Shown here: in pieces, positions 13,253-24,819 of the stretch
Position numbering within the stretch: the first letter of the stretch is position 1
How the letters are laid out: each line of letters opens with the position of its first letter
NCBI GenBank assembly: GCA_037962975.1
Contig: CM075671.1
Coordinates: forward strand, 11,083,001-11,147,000
Length of the DNA: 64,000 nucleotides
Direction: 5' to 3'
Origin: Clitoria ternatea
Lineage: Eukaryota; Streptophyta; Magnoliopsida; Fabales; Fabaceae
Translations under genes and position numbers: made by a program
The notes under the pieces: generated by a model
The model's database searches: none
Seen by the model: the letters and a program-made list of their open reading frames with translations, nothing else
What the model was told of the DNA's origin: nothing

Positions 13253-13750
13253 TTGTATGAGGGACTGTTAAGTTGCTCATATGAGCTACACAATTCTCGA
13301 GAGAAGTCTAGATGCCGGTAGTACATTCTTGTAAGTCTCTAGGAACTCGGTGGCGTCCGTTCTACTAAACAAGTAACCGCCCTCTTCGCGTTGTGTACAA
13401 CGGATTCAGACAGCATAAAAATAAGCAGCGGAAATCCCAAGAGTTTTTGAAAATTGAAACTCTTGGTATTCGAAAAGTGGTTGGTAGGCATTAAATGCGC
13501 ATGGCATGATTGGACATTAAATGCATTTTTTACGCACGAGACATCATTACCCAAGAGTGTAACCGTCGATTGGGCTTATTGGGCCTGGATTCAAACTGAA
13601 AGGGGGGGCCCATTTTGCCAAAACGTTTACTGAAACGTTACCATTTTCGCGCTTATTCGTGACGAAACGACGGAGTCGTTTTGATTTGAAAGGTTGCGTT
13701 TTGAGGCAAGCATTGTGACCTTCGACGGAACACCATGCCTCTTCGTTACC

Positions 13751-13758
13751 TATAAAAG
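13751..13758 (+). promoter_or_regulatory. TATA box of the antisense gene of element 1
   Basis: TATAAAAG followed by GG lies 175 bases before the ATG at 13926. No ATG lies between the expected transcription start (about 13780) and 13926, so the first ATG of the predicted transcript is the chosen start. The leader is C/T-rich. This suggests a promoter separate from the LTR. Confidence 0.6.
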
Positions 13759-13925
13759 GGACTCTTAGCAGATTTTGGAATCCACTTGAACTCTCAAACT
13801 TAGTGAAACTCTGCTCAAATTTCCTTGGAATTTCCTTGTCGTCTTCAACTTCTCAAAGATCCTCTTCCTTTAGGTAACCTTCCTTCCCTTCAACTCCTTG
13901 CAATTTTAATCATTCTATTTCCATC

Positions 13926-16593
13926 ATGCGCCCTAGAGCTGGACACGCTGGTCCTTCAAATAGAGGGAGGTTTGGCTCTCGTGCCCCCCTTAGCCACCGT
14001 GGTGGGAGGATTCCAGCGAATCCTCCTGTGGCTGGGCGCCATCGCTCAGAGAGAGCCGAAGCTTCTTCCTCACGAGCGTCTTCTTCATCTCGTCGCTCTG
14101 AGGTTCCCCTTGGTTCGAGGGCTACCAGCCGCTCTGATGAGGGGTCAAGTGCTGAGGGTTATCTCTCTGACGATGTTGCTTTTTATCACAGCACCTACGC
14201 ATTCCACCGCGCCTGCACAACCATGGATCTTCCAGGACGTGGAAAGACGCCGTTTCTCCGCTCTGCTGAAGGGTGTGTCAATGTTGTGGCACACCGGCTT
14301 GACTGGGAGAAACTCAACAGGGAGAAACCTTATTGCTGGGTGGAAGAGGAGTTCCTAGAGATCCCTTCGCACCATGCAAGTGAGGAAGAGCGCACAGTTT
14401 CTTTCCGCTGTAAGATATATTCGGATAAGAAGTACAAAGCGCGATACGCTGTGATGGCACCGCATCCCTCTGAAAGAATATGCCACAGCGTCCCTGATGC
14501 GAGGTCGGTCTACATGTACGACTACGTTTTCTTAAAGCTGGGGGTGCGCTTTCCACTGACGGATTTCCAGATGGCCGTCCTGCGTTTCTTGGACTGTGCC
14601 CCCTCACAATTACATCCCAACGGTTGGAGTCTTGTCCGGGCTCTGGAAGTCTTGGGGGAGCATTTTGGCTTCTCCGCCACTGTGGCCAAGCTATTTTACT
14701 ATTGCCAAGTGGTCCGCCGAGCTAATAAGAAGGGCGGCCTTGGGTTCATTACACTCCGTAGTGACTCAAGGGTTGTAAATTTCAAGTCTTATACGGAGTC
14801 CGCAAAGGTAGATGGGCGTTCCTTCAAGCACTACTACACGCGGGTCCGGATTCAACCAAATAAGCCGGTCTTCTGGCGAAATAAAGAGGGGTTTACCAAG
14901 TTTCCCCTCAGCTGGACGCACGAGCATTTTCTCCTTATGAGCCGTGCTTATTATACAGATGAGAGTGAACTTTCCCCTCATTCTGTCGAGGTCTTGAGCG
15001 CCCTGCAGACGGCCTCAAAGACCCTCAAAGGGTTTTCCAGCCGCCTTCTCTTGGCCGAGGAAGACATCAAAAACACCTACCTCCGTAATATTCGCTCTTA
15101 TTCTCCTTGTATTGTATGGTTATACCGTTCTAGTTATTTTCCTTCTTGTATGCTTATTCAACTCTTTTTGTTTTGCAGAACAAATTGAAAAGGCCTGCCC
15201 AGAAATGTTGTCGCTAAGGTCTATGATGGCTGACGATGACTCCTCTTCTGAAGAAAATGAAATCCAGGCGAAGAGGAACGCCACCAAAACTCCCCTCATT
15301 CCTCTGACTTCTGCAGTAGGAGATGAGGTTCCTCTCTTCGATGAGGAGGAAGCTGAAGAAGCAACTGAGGCCGCTGGAGCGGGTGGCGAGGAGGCCGTCC
15401 CAGAGAAAAAGAAAAAGAAGAGGCATCTTGTAAAGAAGGCCGATCAAGAGAAGCCCTCCTCTGATGACCCTGTGAAGAAGCGTCAGAGGACGGCCGAAGA
15501 AACCGAATTAAAGAAGAACAAGGGAAAGGAACCCGCTCCTGAGTTCTCTGCACCTTCTTCTCAAAATGCTTCAGATCCGGATTCTGGGAACGGTCCTCCT
15601 CCGGCGTTCGATCCTCCGCGTGACTCCTCCCTTTCGCCTTATTTGTGGTTTCAAGGATCTATGCCTCCTACTCTCCCAAAAGCACGGTATTGCCTCCGCC
15701 CTTCCCTCGACGCTGCTGGGGTCCGAGGTGCTTGCAAGGCTGGGCGTTGGCAACTTGATGAACTGTCTGGCCTGCTTGAGTCCCTGAGCGAGAAAGCTGA
15801 CTATATGGATCAGGTTGAAAAACTTGAGACCGAACTCGCAGTGAAGGAGAAATGGGCAGCCAAGCAAGCTGAGGCTCGCAGGGGAGTGGAATCAGAATTG
15901 GAAAAAACTAAAGAAACACTCCAGAGGAAAACGGAAGAGGCAAGCAAAGTTCATTTTGCGAATAAGGCCCTAGAACGGGAAGTTGCCGACCTCCAAAATA
16001 AGAACAAATCCATACCCCTCCTTGAAGAAGAATTACAACTGGAGAAGAAGAGATCGGCTAAACTTGCTGAAGATCTCAAAGTTATGGAGGATGGTCGCAA
16101 CAAGGACCTTGGGGAGTGGGAGTCTATTCGGAAGGAGATGCAAGCCCAAATTGATGAACTCAAAAAGGGTGGTGCGAGTGCTGGGCCTTCAGAAGAGGAT
16201 TACGCCAAAGTTCAAAGAAGGCTAGCTGCTGCAAAGGCCAAGGCTGCCAAAGCCTTGGATATATGCAAAAATGTGGCGTATGAATCTTTTGGCCTGGCCC
16301 TTCGTCAAGTCTACTATCGTAACCCTGGAATAAAGCTGAATTTGTACGGATTAGATCCGTTCTTTGAGTTCCATGGGGGAAGACTTGTAGAAGTTCGCAA
16401 GGACGGATCGCACCACGAGCCCCGTGCATCTCTGTACGAACTGCCTCCCCTCCCAGAAGGCCAAAGTATGGAGCCTACAACGTCCACTGCTGCCTCTGGA
16501 GCTGAAGCACAAGAAGGTGCCCCAACTGGAATGGAAGACAGAGCGGAAAAGGGAGGAGTGCCCACTGCGGAGGATCAAGCACCGGCCCCTTAA
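13926..16593 (+). CDS. Antisense accessory gene of a Tat-type retrotransposon, spliced, 857 aa
   Basis: Function unknown. The gene runs against gag-pol in element 1. Two exons are inferred: 13926-15084 and 15179-16593. The 94-base intron (15085-15178) starts GTAATA and ends TTTTGTTTTGCAG, and joining the exons keeps one open frame of 857 codons. Residues 1-75 are Arg/Ser-rich. Residues about 185-270 (VYMYDYVFLKLGVRFPLTDF, then NGWSLVRALEVL and FGFSATVAKLFYYCQV) match the family called putative gypsy type transposon domain (PF04195). A Lys-rich run (PEKKKKKRHLVKK, near residue 460) looks like a nuclear localisation signal. Residues about 585-717 are a long charged coiled coil. Near the C-terminus, DPFFEFHGGRLVEV and LPPLPEGQ are also found in the remnant of element 2. 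No stop or frameshift is seen. It has its own TATA box and AATAAA. The domain call is from memory of the family; splicing is a prediction. Confidence 0.8.
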
Positions 16594-16676
16594 TTTATGC
16601 TTTATTCATAGCTGTGTACTGGGATCAGCTCCAGTTTTAACTACTTTGTAACCTGAATAATTTCTTTATTCTTGGA

Positions 16677-16682
16677 AATAAA
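16677..16682 (+). terminator. Polyadenylation signal of the antisense gene
   Basis: AATAAA 84 bases after the stop codon of the antisense gene. The remnant in element 2 also has an AATAAA a similar distance after its stop (near 34023), so the 3' end signal is conserved between the two elements. Confidence 0.55.
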
Positions 16683-17293
16683 ATTCACTGTTGCTTTTCC
16701 TCAACTGCTTGCGTCGAATGTATGATTGTTGGATAACTTAGTGTTGTACCAAACACTATTGTTTTTAATGCTTTACGAATCCGTTCTGTGTGGTTACCAA
16801 GCTGCTTAACGCGTACTTATCACACCGGATTAAGACAACAAATAGTAATGAATAAATAACAATTAAGTTAAAGCATGCCCTGTCCCCAGGTGTTAGTTCA
16901 TTGGGAAAGGAGAGTTTATCTCAAAATTACCTTTTAAATTCTCGAAAGATAGAAATGCTTATCTGTCCTCGAAGATGTGGAGCGGGTACATTAGCTTTCA
17001 ACCGCTCTGGGATGGGTATTCCACAATTGAGGACGGATATTGCCTTAGAATCTTGTATAGCTTTAGCAAGGGTAAGCTTTATGCCTTTCTCTTGAGGTTC
17101 GGTTTGGTCCTACACCTCAAGTCTTCACACGGTGTTCGGTTCGATCCTACTAACCGTACTTGGAGTTCGGTGCAATCCTACAATCCAAGCCTTCAACACG
17201 GGGTTCGGATCAGGGCTAATCCTGAACCTACTGCGCCCGTTACTCGGGGTTCAGCGCGGTTTTCTCTGTGAACCGGCCTACTGCGCCCAAGCC

Positions 17294-17643
17294 TTCGCAT
17301 GGGGTTCGGTTTGTGGCCTTGAAAAAGGACCAGCCCTACAACCCATGTTGTCTTCGAATGGGGTTCGGTTTGTGGCCTTGAGAAAAGACCAGCCCTACAA
17401 CCCATGTAGTCTTCGAATGGGGTTCGGTTTGTGGCCTTGAGAAAGGACCAGCCCTACAACCCATGTAGTCTTCGAATGGGGTTCGGTTTGTGGCCTTGAG
17501 AAAGGACCAGCCCTACAACCCATGTAGTCTTCGAATGGGGTTCGGTTTGTGGCCTTGAGAAAGGACCAGCCCTACAACCCATGTAGTCTTCGAATGGGGT
17601 TCGGTTTGTGGCCTTGAGAAAGGACCAGCCCTACAACCCATTC
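17294..17643. repeat. 59-bp tandem repeat array, about six copies
   Basis: Units begin TGGGGTTCGGTTTGTGGCC at 17300, 17359, 17418, 17477, 17536 and 17595, an exact 59-base spacing. The inner copies are nearly identical and the first two carry a few differences. The array lies between the 3' ends of the converging gag-pol and antisense genes. Sequence before it (about 17090-17280) is also present in element 2 at about 36020-36200. Confidence 0.95.
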
Positions 17644-17978
17644 CACCTCAAGGAGTTATATCGTCAAAACACACGATGTGTGACTGAGATCATCCATCCT
17701 GAGGGGTCTTCATCAGTTCCTCGAGGAGTTATATCATCAACTACAGAATTGGTAGTTGAGTTCATCCGTCCTGAGGTGTATGCGTATTAAACTACGGCTA
17801 TAAATCACAACACATAAGAAACGTGAGAATGATAGGGCGGTTAAAATGTATTCTCATTAAAATTGAAAGTACATTACATGAAAAGCGTAGTTGGGGTCAT
17901 GCCTCGTTAAAACCTTCTTGAGAAAACCCAATGGGAAAAAACTCAAGTAAGGAAAAAGAGTACACGCCGTCTTACCAA

Positions 17979-20900
17979 CTAGCTGTAATACACTCGTAAA
18001 TTCTGAGTGTTCCATTTGTTGCGGATTGGGGTTCCATCAAGTTCTTCCAATCGGTATGATCCCTTTCCAGTCACCTCCGAAACTCTATAAGGTCCTTCCC
18101 ACGTTGGTGCTAGCTTTCCTTGGTGAGCGAACTTATTCCCCACACTGGCCTTTCTCAGAACAAGGTCTCCGGTGTTAAAAGCTCTGTACTGGACACGTTT
18201 ATTGTACCGGAGTGCAGCCTTTGCTTTTATTGCCTGATCTCTGACGAAAGCCTTTTCCCTCAACTCTTGGAGGACGTCCAGCTCTGATGCTAAGTTGGCG
18301 TTGTTATCTTCTGCTGAAAAATATTCAACACGAGCCGATCTTGTTTGTAACTCAACTGGGATCATCGCCTCAACCCCGTACACCAACCGGTATGGGGATT
18401 CGTTAGTTGAAGAATGAGGCGTGGTGCGGTATGCCCATAGAACATGACATAGCTGGTCAGTCCATCCTCCCTTCGCTTCTCCCAGACGCTTCTTTAACCC
18501 CTTTAACACCTCTCAATTAGCTACCTCTGCTTGCCCATTGGTCTGGGGGTGTTCAACAGATGAAAATATCTGGACTATCCCCAGTCCTTCAAGTAAATCC
18601 GTGAACTTTTTGTCTGTAAACTGGGTGCCGTTGTCAGTCACAATCCGCCCTGGCACCCCGAACCGAGCAATGATATTTTCGTACATGAAACGTCTTGTAC
18701 GTGCAGAAGTGATATGCACTACTGGTTCTGCCTCGATCCATTTGGTGAAGTAATCTACCCCCACAATCAAGTATTTGATACCTCCTGGCGCAGTGGGAAA
18801 CGGACCCAGAATATCAAGGCCCCATTGATAGAACGGCCAAGGCACAGCAGATGAAGATAACTCTTGGGCCGGTGTATGGTGGAGATTGGAGAATTTTTGG
18901 CAAGCGTCACATTTCCTCACGAAGTCTGCGGAATCCTGCTTCACAGTGGGCCACCAGTATCCAGCCCTGAGGACTTTTCTCATTAGGCTTCGACCTCCAG
19001 CGTGGTGCCCACATTGCCCTTCGTGTACCTCAGTCAAGACCGCTTGAACTTCGTCTTCTCTTAAACATGAAAGATATGGGACAGAGAATCCCCTTCTGTA
19101 GAGAACACCATCGACCATAGTAAAATATGGCAACTCCTTCTTTACTCGTCTCCTTTCCTTCTCGTCAGTGGGAAGTTGACCATCAGCCAGATAACGAATA
19201 TAGGGGATGACCCAAGAATCCTCATATGGATAACTCACCATGACGGCATTCAGAGAAGGATACATAGGTATACTGGGTGATGTCAAAGTGCTCTGAACCA
19301 CCGTTGTTGTGCTACCAGGCTGCTTTGTACTTGCCAATCTTGACAAGATATCTGCTCTGGTATTTTCTTCCCTGGGCACATGCTTGAACTCTAAAACTTC
19401 AAATCTTCCCTTCAGCTCATTAACACAATTCAAGTACAATTGAAGTTGTGGTTCCTTCGCCTGGTACTCTCCTTGGATTTGTGAAATCACCAGCTGAGAA
19501 TCACTGCAGAGGGTAACTGCTGATGCTCCGATATCAATTGCCGCACGGAGACCGGCCAAGCATGCTTCGTATTCAGCTTGATTGTTGGAGGTCTTGAAAT
19601 TGAATCGGAGGGAAATTTCTAAGTGTACGCCGTCATCACTTTCTACCACCACACCTGCTCCACATCCTTTGCTGTTTGACGAACCGTCAACGTAGATGGT
19701 CCAATGCGTTCGAGGGGTAGCCGGGTCTGCCCCAGTCATTTCCACTACAAAATCGGCCAACACTTGTGCCTTGATGGCTCCTCGAGGCTCATATGAAATC
19801 TCAAATTCAGATAGCTCAATGGACCATTTTATCATCCTTCCAGCGAGGTCTGGTTTGCTGAGCACTGAACGGAGTGGCAAATCCGTTCTCACCAATACTG
19901 GGTGCGCATGGAAATAAGGCCTCAGCCGTCGTGACGCCCACACAACTGCCAGGGCGGCTTTCTCAATCTTCTGATACCTTCCTTCAGCCCCCTGAAACGT
20001 TTTACTAGTAAAGTACACCGGTCTCTGCCCTTCAGGGGTTTCTTTCACCAGGGCTACACCTAGAGCTTCGTCAGATATTGCCAAGTATAAGATTAACGTT
20101 TTGCCTGGATCAGGCTTAACAAGAATTGGTGGGCTCGAGAGAACGGCTTTGAGCTGCTGGAAGGCTTGCTCTTGTTCCTCTCCCCATTCAAAACTCTTGT
20201 GTTTCTTCAACGCCTTATACAAGGGAAGGGACCTGTGCGCCATCTTAGGCATGAAACGAGCTAAAGCGGCCACTTTCCCATTCAATGACTGGACCTCCCT
20301 CAAACATTTAGGACTCTGCATGTCCAGGATTGCTTGACATTTCCCGGGGTTAGCTTCAATGCCTCGTTGAGTCAACATAAATCCCAAGAATTTTCCTGCT
20401 GGAACGGCGAAAGTGCACTTTAAAGGATTTAACCTCATGTTGTACTGCCGAAGCCTAGTGAAAACTTGGCGTAGATCTTCAATGTGGTCTCCTCCAGCGG
20501 GCGTTTTGGCTATGATATCATCGATATAAACTTCGACCAGCTTGGTATGCATCCCTTCAAAGACTTTGTTAATCATGCGCTGATAGGTAGCGCCTGCGTT
20601 CTTTAGTCCAAAAGGCATGACGGTGTAGCAGAAAACACCGCGGTCGTTGATAAAGGCCGTCTTCTCCTGGTCTCCCTCCCACATCGGAATCTGGTTGTAC
20701 CCCGAATAAGCATCCATGAAACTGAGATATTGGTAACCAGATGAATCATCCACCATGTGATCGATGTTGGGCAGGGGATATGGATCTTTAGGGCAGCAAC
20801 GGTTAAGATCCACATAATCAGTACACATCCTCCATTTGCCGTTAGCCTTCTGCACCATGACCACATTAGAAAGCCAAGATGAATAGCGTATCTCCCTTAT

Positions 20901-23441
20901 AAAACCTGCCTTCAACAACTCCTCTGTTTGCTCACAAGCCGCCCTCTGCTTCTCCGGTCCCAACCTCCTCTTCTTCTGAGCCACCGGTCTGGTTTCAGGA
21001 TACACTGCAAGTTTGTGACAACAGAAATCAGGATCCATCCCCGGCATGTCTGCTGCTGTCCATGCAAAAAGGTCTTTGAATTCCTGCAAAAGGGCTAATA
21101 AGCGTTGCTCCATAGCAGACTCCAGCTTATCATTGATGTGCGTGACCTTCTCTGGGGAATCTCCCAATACGACATCCCTGGAGCCACCATCTGGTGTGGG
21201 CTTAGATGGATTGAGTGGATCAATCTTCAATTCCGCTCTGGGGTCTAGGTCAATAAGACTGACAGATCCTGCCGCTGTTCCTCCGTCGTTCAACTTCCTC
21301 TTCTTGTTGAATGCATCCAACTTAACCATGTTGAGGCTCAGATTATAACAATATCGAGCCATCTCCTGATCTCCGCGGAGTGAGGACACAGCGTTGTCTT
21401 TGTCGATAAATTTGATCAAGAGATGAGGGGTGGATACAATTGCTTCCATAGCGTTTAATGTTGGACGGCCTATGATACCGTTGTACGGGGATTCCACATC
21501 GATCACCAGAATTCTCGACTTGACTGTTCTTGCACCGGGCTCCCCTTCAAAAGAAATCAAAGTGTCGAGGTATCCCTTAGTAGGTTGCTTGGCTCCGTTA
21601 AACGCTGTGAGTTCTTGTGTGTATGGTTGTAAATCTGCATCACTGAAACCCATTCGTTTGAAACAATTATAAAAGATAACATCACAAGAACTTCCCTGAT
21701 CGACGAGGATCCTCTTGACGTCCTTATTGGCTATGACGGCCACAATCACTACTGCATCATCACCTCCTGGAATTGTTGGGCCAAAGTCATCATCTGTAAA
21801 CGACACCGTCGGGGCTGTCACTCCGTCCCTGAAAGGGCGGTTATTCCTCGGTTTACCCTGGACTGACAGAATCATCCTATGGTGGTTCTTTCGTGCTGTG
21901 ATTGATGTTCCTCCTCCCGCGAATCCTCCAGCTATCATCTCAATCACTTCTCGTCTGCCCTGTCTCTGCTGCTGGGGCATATTACTTTGTTGGGCACCTT
22001 CAGCAATCACTACCCCTTTCTGCTTCTCAGCCGCAGTGAACTTCCTTGCTGGGTTGCGCGTATTATCATCTTCATCATCAGGATCTCTATTCCTTTTCTC
22101 CATCCTATGAGGCTCATCTATAGATTTCTCCTTAAACAAATACTGCTTCAACTTTCCTTCCCGAATGAGAGTTTCCACCGTATTCTTTAACGCCTTACAC
22201 TCATCAGTGTTGTGCCCTGTCTGCTCATGGAAAGTGCAGTATTTACGTGGGTTACCACCCCTTTTGGCTGGGGCTGGCTTCCTTATACCAAAGACGTTCA
22301 AAGTTGGCCAACCAACTTCCCTCATGATTTGTGAGTGCCTGGTGTTCAACGGAGCATAGTGATCAAACGATGATACGCGCCTATCTCGTGGATGCTGACG
22401 AGCATTCACAAAGTCTTCTCTAAAGGCATGCTTCTCGGGCCTAGCTCTCTCCTTTTCTCTCCGTGGCTGCTGAGCGGGTACAGAAGGCTTTACTCTTGCT
22501 GCAGTTGCCTCTAGATGCATCTCTATGCCCACATATTTGGAAGCTTTCCTTCGAAACTCCTCGAAGGTTGTAGGTGGGCTCTTTGCCAAAGATAGGGCAA
22601 AGGCTGAACCTGGCTGAAGAGCTTCCACTACAATATGGAGTTGTATGGCCTCCGTGAGGTTAGGGACCAACGCAGCCTCCTTGTAAAACCTTTTCAGGAA
22701 CTCCTTAAGAGTCTCAGTTTCTCCCTGTCTTATCTGGGCCAGGGTGTGAGAAGTTCTTGGGATATCCCTGGAGATAACGAAATGGCTTTCGAATGCAGCA
22801 GCCATTTCCTCCCAAGAGTCTATAGATCCTGAAGGCAAACTTTTAAACCAGCTGAGAGCTTCCTCCGTCAACGTCCTTGGGAACATTCTGCACATGACAT
22901 CTTCGTCTGCTCCCAGATACATAGCTTCATAAACATAAGCATCCAAATGCTTAGTGGGGTCGGTCTCTCTATTATACTTCCCAATCGACAATGGCTGAGT
23001 TGTTTGTAAATGTTTTGGAATGACAATACTCATCAACCTCCTTGAGAAAGGGACATTAAGCTTGTATGTCCCTGAAGCTAACACCGCCTGCTCCCTTCTC
23101 CTGATACTGATTCTATCACCAGAGTCCTGCGTTTACTCCCTCTCTTCATATGTGGGGATCTTCGAATACTGGAGGGTGGTGGATCTATCCCTCGCTGATG
23201 CATGGTGAGCATCCTCTGCATGAGATACTACCCTGTCCCCAGCTCCTCCTCTCTCTCGCCTCAGCTCCATCAACTCCTCCTTTAGTTGCCTGATAACCTC
23301 ATCGCGAGGGTCAGGCGTCTGCACTTGCACCATCCTCCGGGTTTGAGTTGCAGGAGATTCGAAGACGAGTCTCCTCCCAGCCTGTTGATGGGTCACATCC
23401 TCCACGTGACCTTCCACGAAATCTCTCCCGTCACCTTCCAT
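17979..23441 (-). pseudogene. gag-pol of element 1 with two in-frame stops
   Basis: One continuous minus-strand frame of 1821 codons encodes the whole polyprotein, broken by TAA at 23135-23133 and TGA at 18515-18513 with no frameshift. Domains, numbered from the ATG at 23441: gag capsid-like region (about 134-320), a C-x2-H-x4-H-x4-C zinc-knuckle-like motif (near 400), aspartic protease with VDQGSS (near 580), reverse transcriptase (about 850-1000, with YIDD near 969), Ty3-type RNase H (about 1080-1200), and a second RNase H (about 1245-1390, starting IYVDGSSNSKGCG). Then comes integrase: HHCC finger (about 1477-1517), core motifs DILGPF, TDNGTQF and HPQTNGQAE, and a C-terminal GDLVLRK...WEGPY region. 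The first stop is where the gag of element 2 has Gln, and the second is where related integrases usually have Arg. Both fit C-to-T changes on the coding strand. The copy is probably dead for gag-pol unless a stop is read through. Confidence 0.93.
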
Positions 23442-23485
23442 TGTGCCAACCTAACTTCTGCGAAAATGGGAATAACTCTATCGTG

Positions 23486-23502
23486 TCCCACTGGGCGTGC
23501 CA
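23486..23502 (-). other. Primer binding site of element 1
   Basis: On the minus strand, TGGCACGCCCAGTGGGAC begins one base after the 5' LTR. The leading TGG pairs with a tRNA CCA end. Element 2 has the same site with one change (TGGCACGCTCAGTGGGAC). Which tRNA serves as primer was not resolved by eye. Confidence 0.65.
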
Positions 23503-23503
23503 A

Positions 23504-24310
23504 TGAACTGGTCTGGACCGGGGTCTAGGATCCGGTGTGGGACCAGCCACAAGGATGCAGATGTTTTTAGGGTTTGCACACCGGAACTGTGTATATCCGA
23601 TGTATTAATCCGGTCTCTCAGTGGGAGAGGCCGGTCTTGTTGTCCTGGAGATCCTTCACACCAACGATTCGCGTTGTAGGAGGGCGAAAGGTGGTGCCAC
23701 CTGCGAAGATTCTCCGACGCTCAAGTTAGAAGAGTGTTTGAACTGAATGAATACTCAAGCGTGATAACAGTAAAATGTGAGATAGAATAACGATACCATG
23801 CATGTGTGTTGATATGGCTTCTTATAGTTGAACGTAAGAGAAAAAATGAGACGTTGGATGCAGGTGGGTCCCTTATCTCTGATTGCGTGTATATTGTGTC
23901 AATCAAGGTGGCTCGACTTTCAGAATGTGTCAGGAGGGTAGGTCAATTATCAGAGTACAATCCTCCAGAGAGAGGAGGGGATAATCACCTTTTCCGCATA
24001 ATCTGCTGACACGCCCCCTTACTTTCTGAAGCCATTGATGTGACGTATTTTGCTACAAACAGTGTCTTCGTTGATAAGTTATCAAAAGGCTCTTCTCTTG
24101 CTATGAGGGAAAAGCTATCAATTATATAAATATCCCGTATCAATGAACATAGAACCGTTACAGCGAAAATGAATGATGCTGTCATGGAGTGAGGGCGGAT
24201 GACCAGACAACGGATATCCGGTGTGGTAACATTGAACCTGGACACCGGTTTTCCTTATATGAGGTCAGTCTGACGTCACAAGTATGGGGGCCGGTATCTA
24301 GACCGGATCA
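23504..24310 (-). repeat. 5' LTR of element 1 (right copy)
   Basis: 807 bases, apparently identical to 12433-13239. It would hold the promoter for the genomic RNA, read toward lower coordinates. TATATAAATATCC near 24123 (plus strand) shows AT-rich sequence, but the transcription start was not fixed. Confidence 0.95.
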
Positions 24311-24819
24311 TAAATATTATAAATATTAAATTTATATAAAACTAAATAACTACGTAATTTACAATTGTCTTCGACGTAATTTCATATCACTAGCAAAAAA
24401 ACAGGATACGAACTCAATTAAAAAAAAGATACGAACTCGATTTTGCAACTGAGTTTATATCACCCAAGGTAATAGGTACGAATATTTAAATTGGGTTAGC
24501 AACCAAGGTTAAAAACCTATTTAAACTTAGTTCCTACAAATTGAGTTTAAATGTCACAATTTTTAAACTTGGTTACATCATAACTGAGTTTAAAAGTGAG
24601 TTTTTGTTTGACCTACATGTTTTACTTTAGTAATATACTCAAACCTGTAATTTTAAACAACACAGTCCACACAACAGTCACCATATATTATCCCAGACAG
24701 TTCATTTTGGATTTAGTTATTATTTGTCAATTAATATAAACAAACTACATAATTAATAGAAAGCAAACTACAACTAATGGAATAAAATTATGTATTTATA
24801 AACAATATAATACAGTATA
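24311..24819. other. Non-coding, with repeated AACTGAGTTT-type motifs
   Basis: No gene is seen. Between about 24410 and 24605 the motifs GAACTCRATT, AACTGAGTTT, AATTGAGTTT and AAACTTRGTT recur on both strands. A similar palindromic pair (AAACTCGGTT ... AACTGAGTTT) lies at about 29374-29402, on the far side of the 24820-27462 insert. Confidence 0.45.

Larger units (their letters stand above)
12433..24310 (-). mobile_element. Element 1: full-length Ty3/gypsy Tat-type LTR retrotransposon
   Basis: 11.9-kb element whose genomic RNA would be read from the minus strand. It is bounded by two 807-bp LTRs that start TG and end CA and is flanked by the 5-bp duplicated target TAAAT (12428-12432 and 24311-24315). 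Order in its own direction: LTR (24310-23504), primer binding site, gag-pol (23441-17979), 59-bp tandem repeats, an antisense spliced gene (13926-16593 on the + strand), polypurine tract and LTR (13239-12433). Two RNase H domains in pol plus an extra antisense gene near the 3' LTR are known traits of the Tat lineage (Ogre, Grande, Retand and relatives). The identical LTRs indicate a very recent insertion. gag-pol has two nonsense codons, so this copy is probably not autonomous. Confidence 0.95.

Noticed and set aside
13825..14358. 177-codon plus-strand open frame overlapping the start of the antisense gene
   Set aside because: It lies in another frame of the same strand, has no domain, and shadows the conserved antisense gene.
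15112..15178. Start of the second open frame of the antisense gene at ATG 15112
   Set aside because: These bases lie in the predicted intron; the frame continues from exon 1 without this ATG.
18538..23208. Plus-strand open frames of 60-131 codons opposite gag-pol
   Set aside because: They run antisense to conserved pol domains and show no family of their own.
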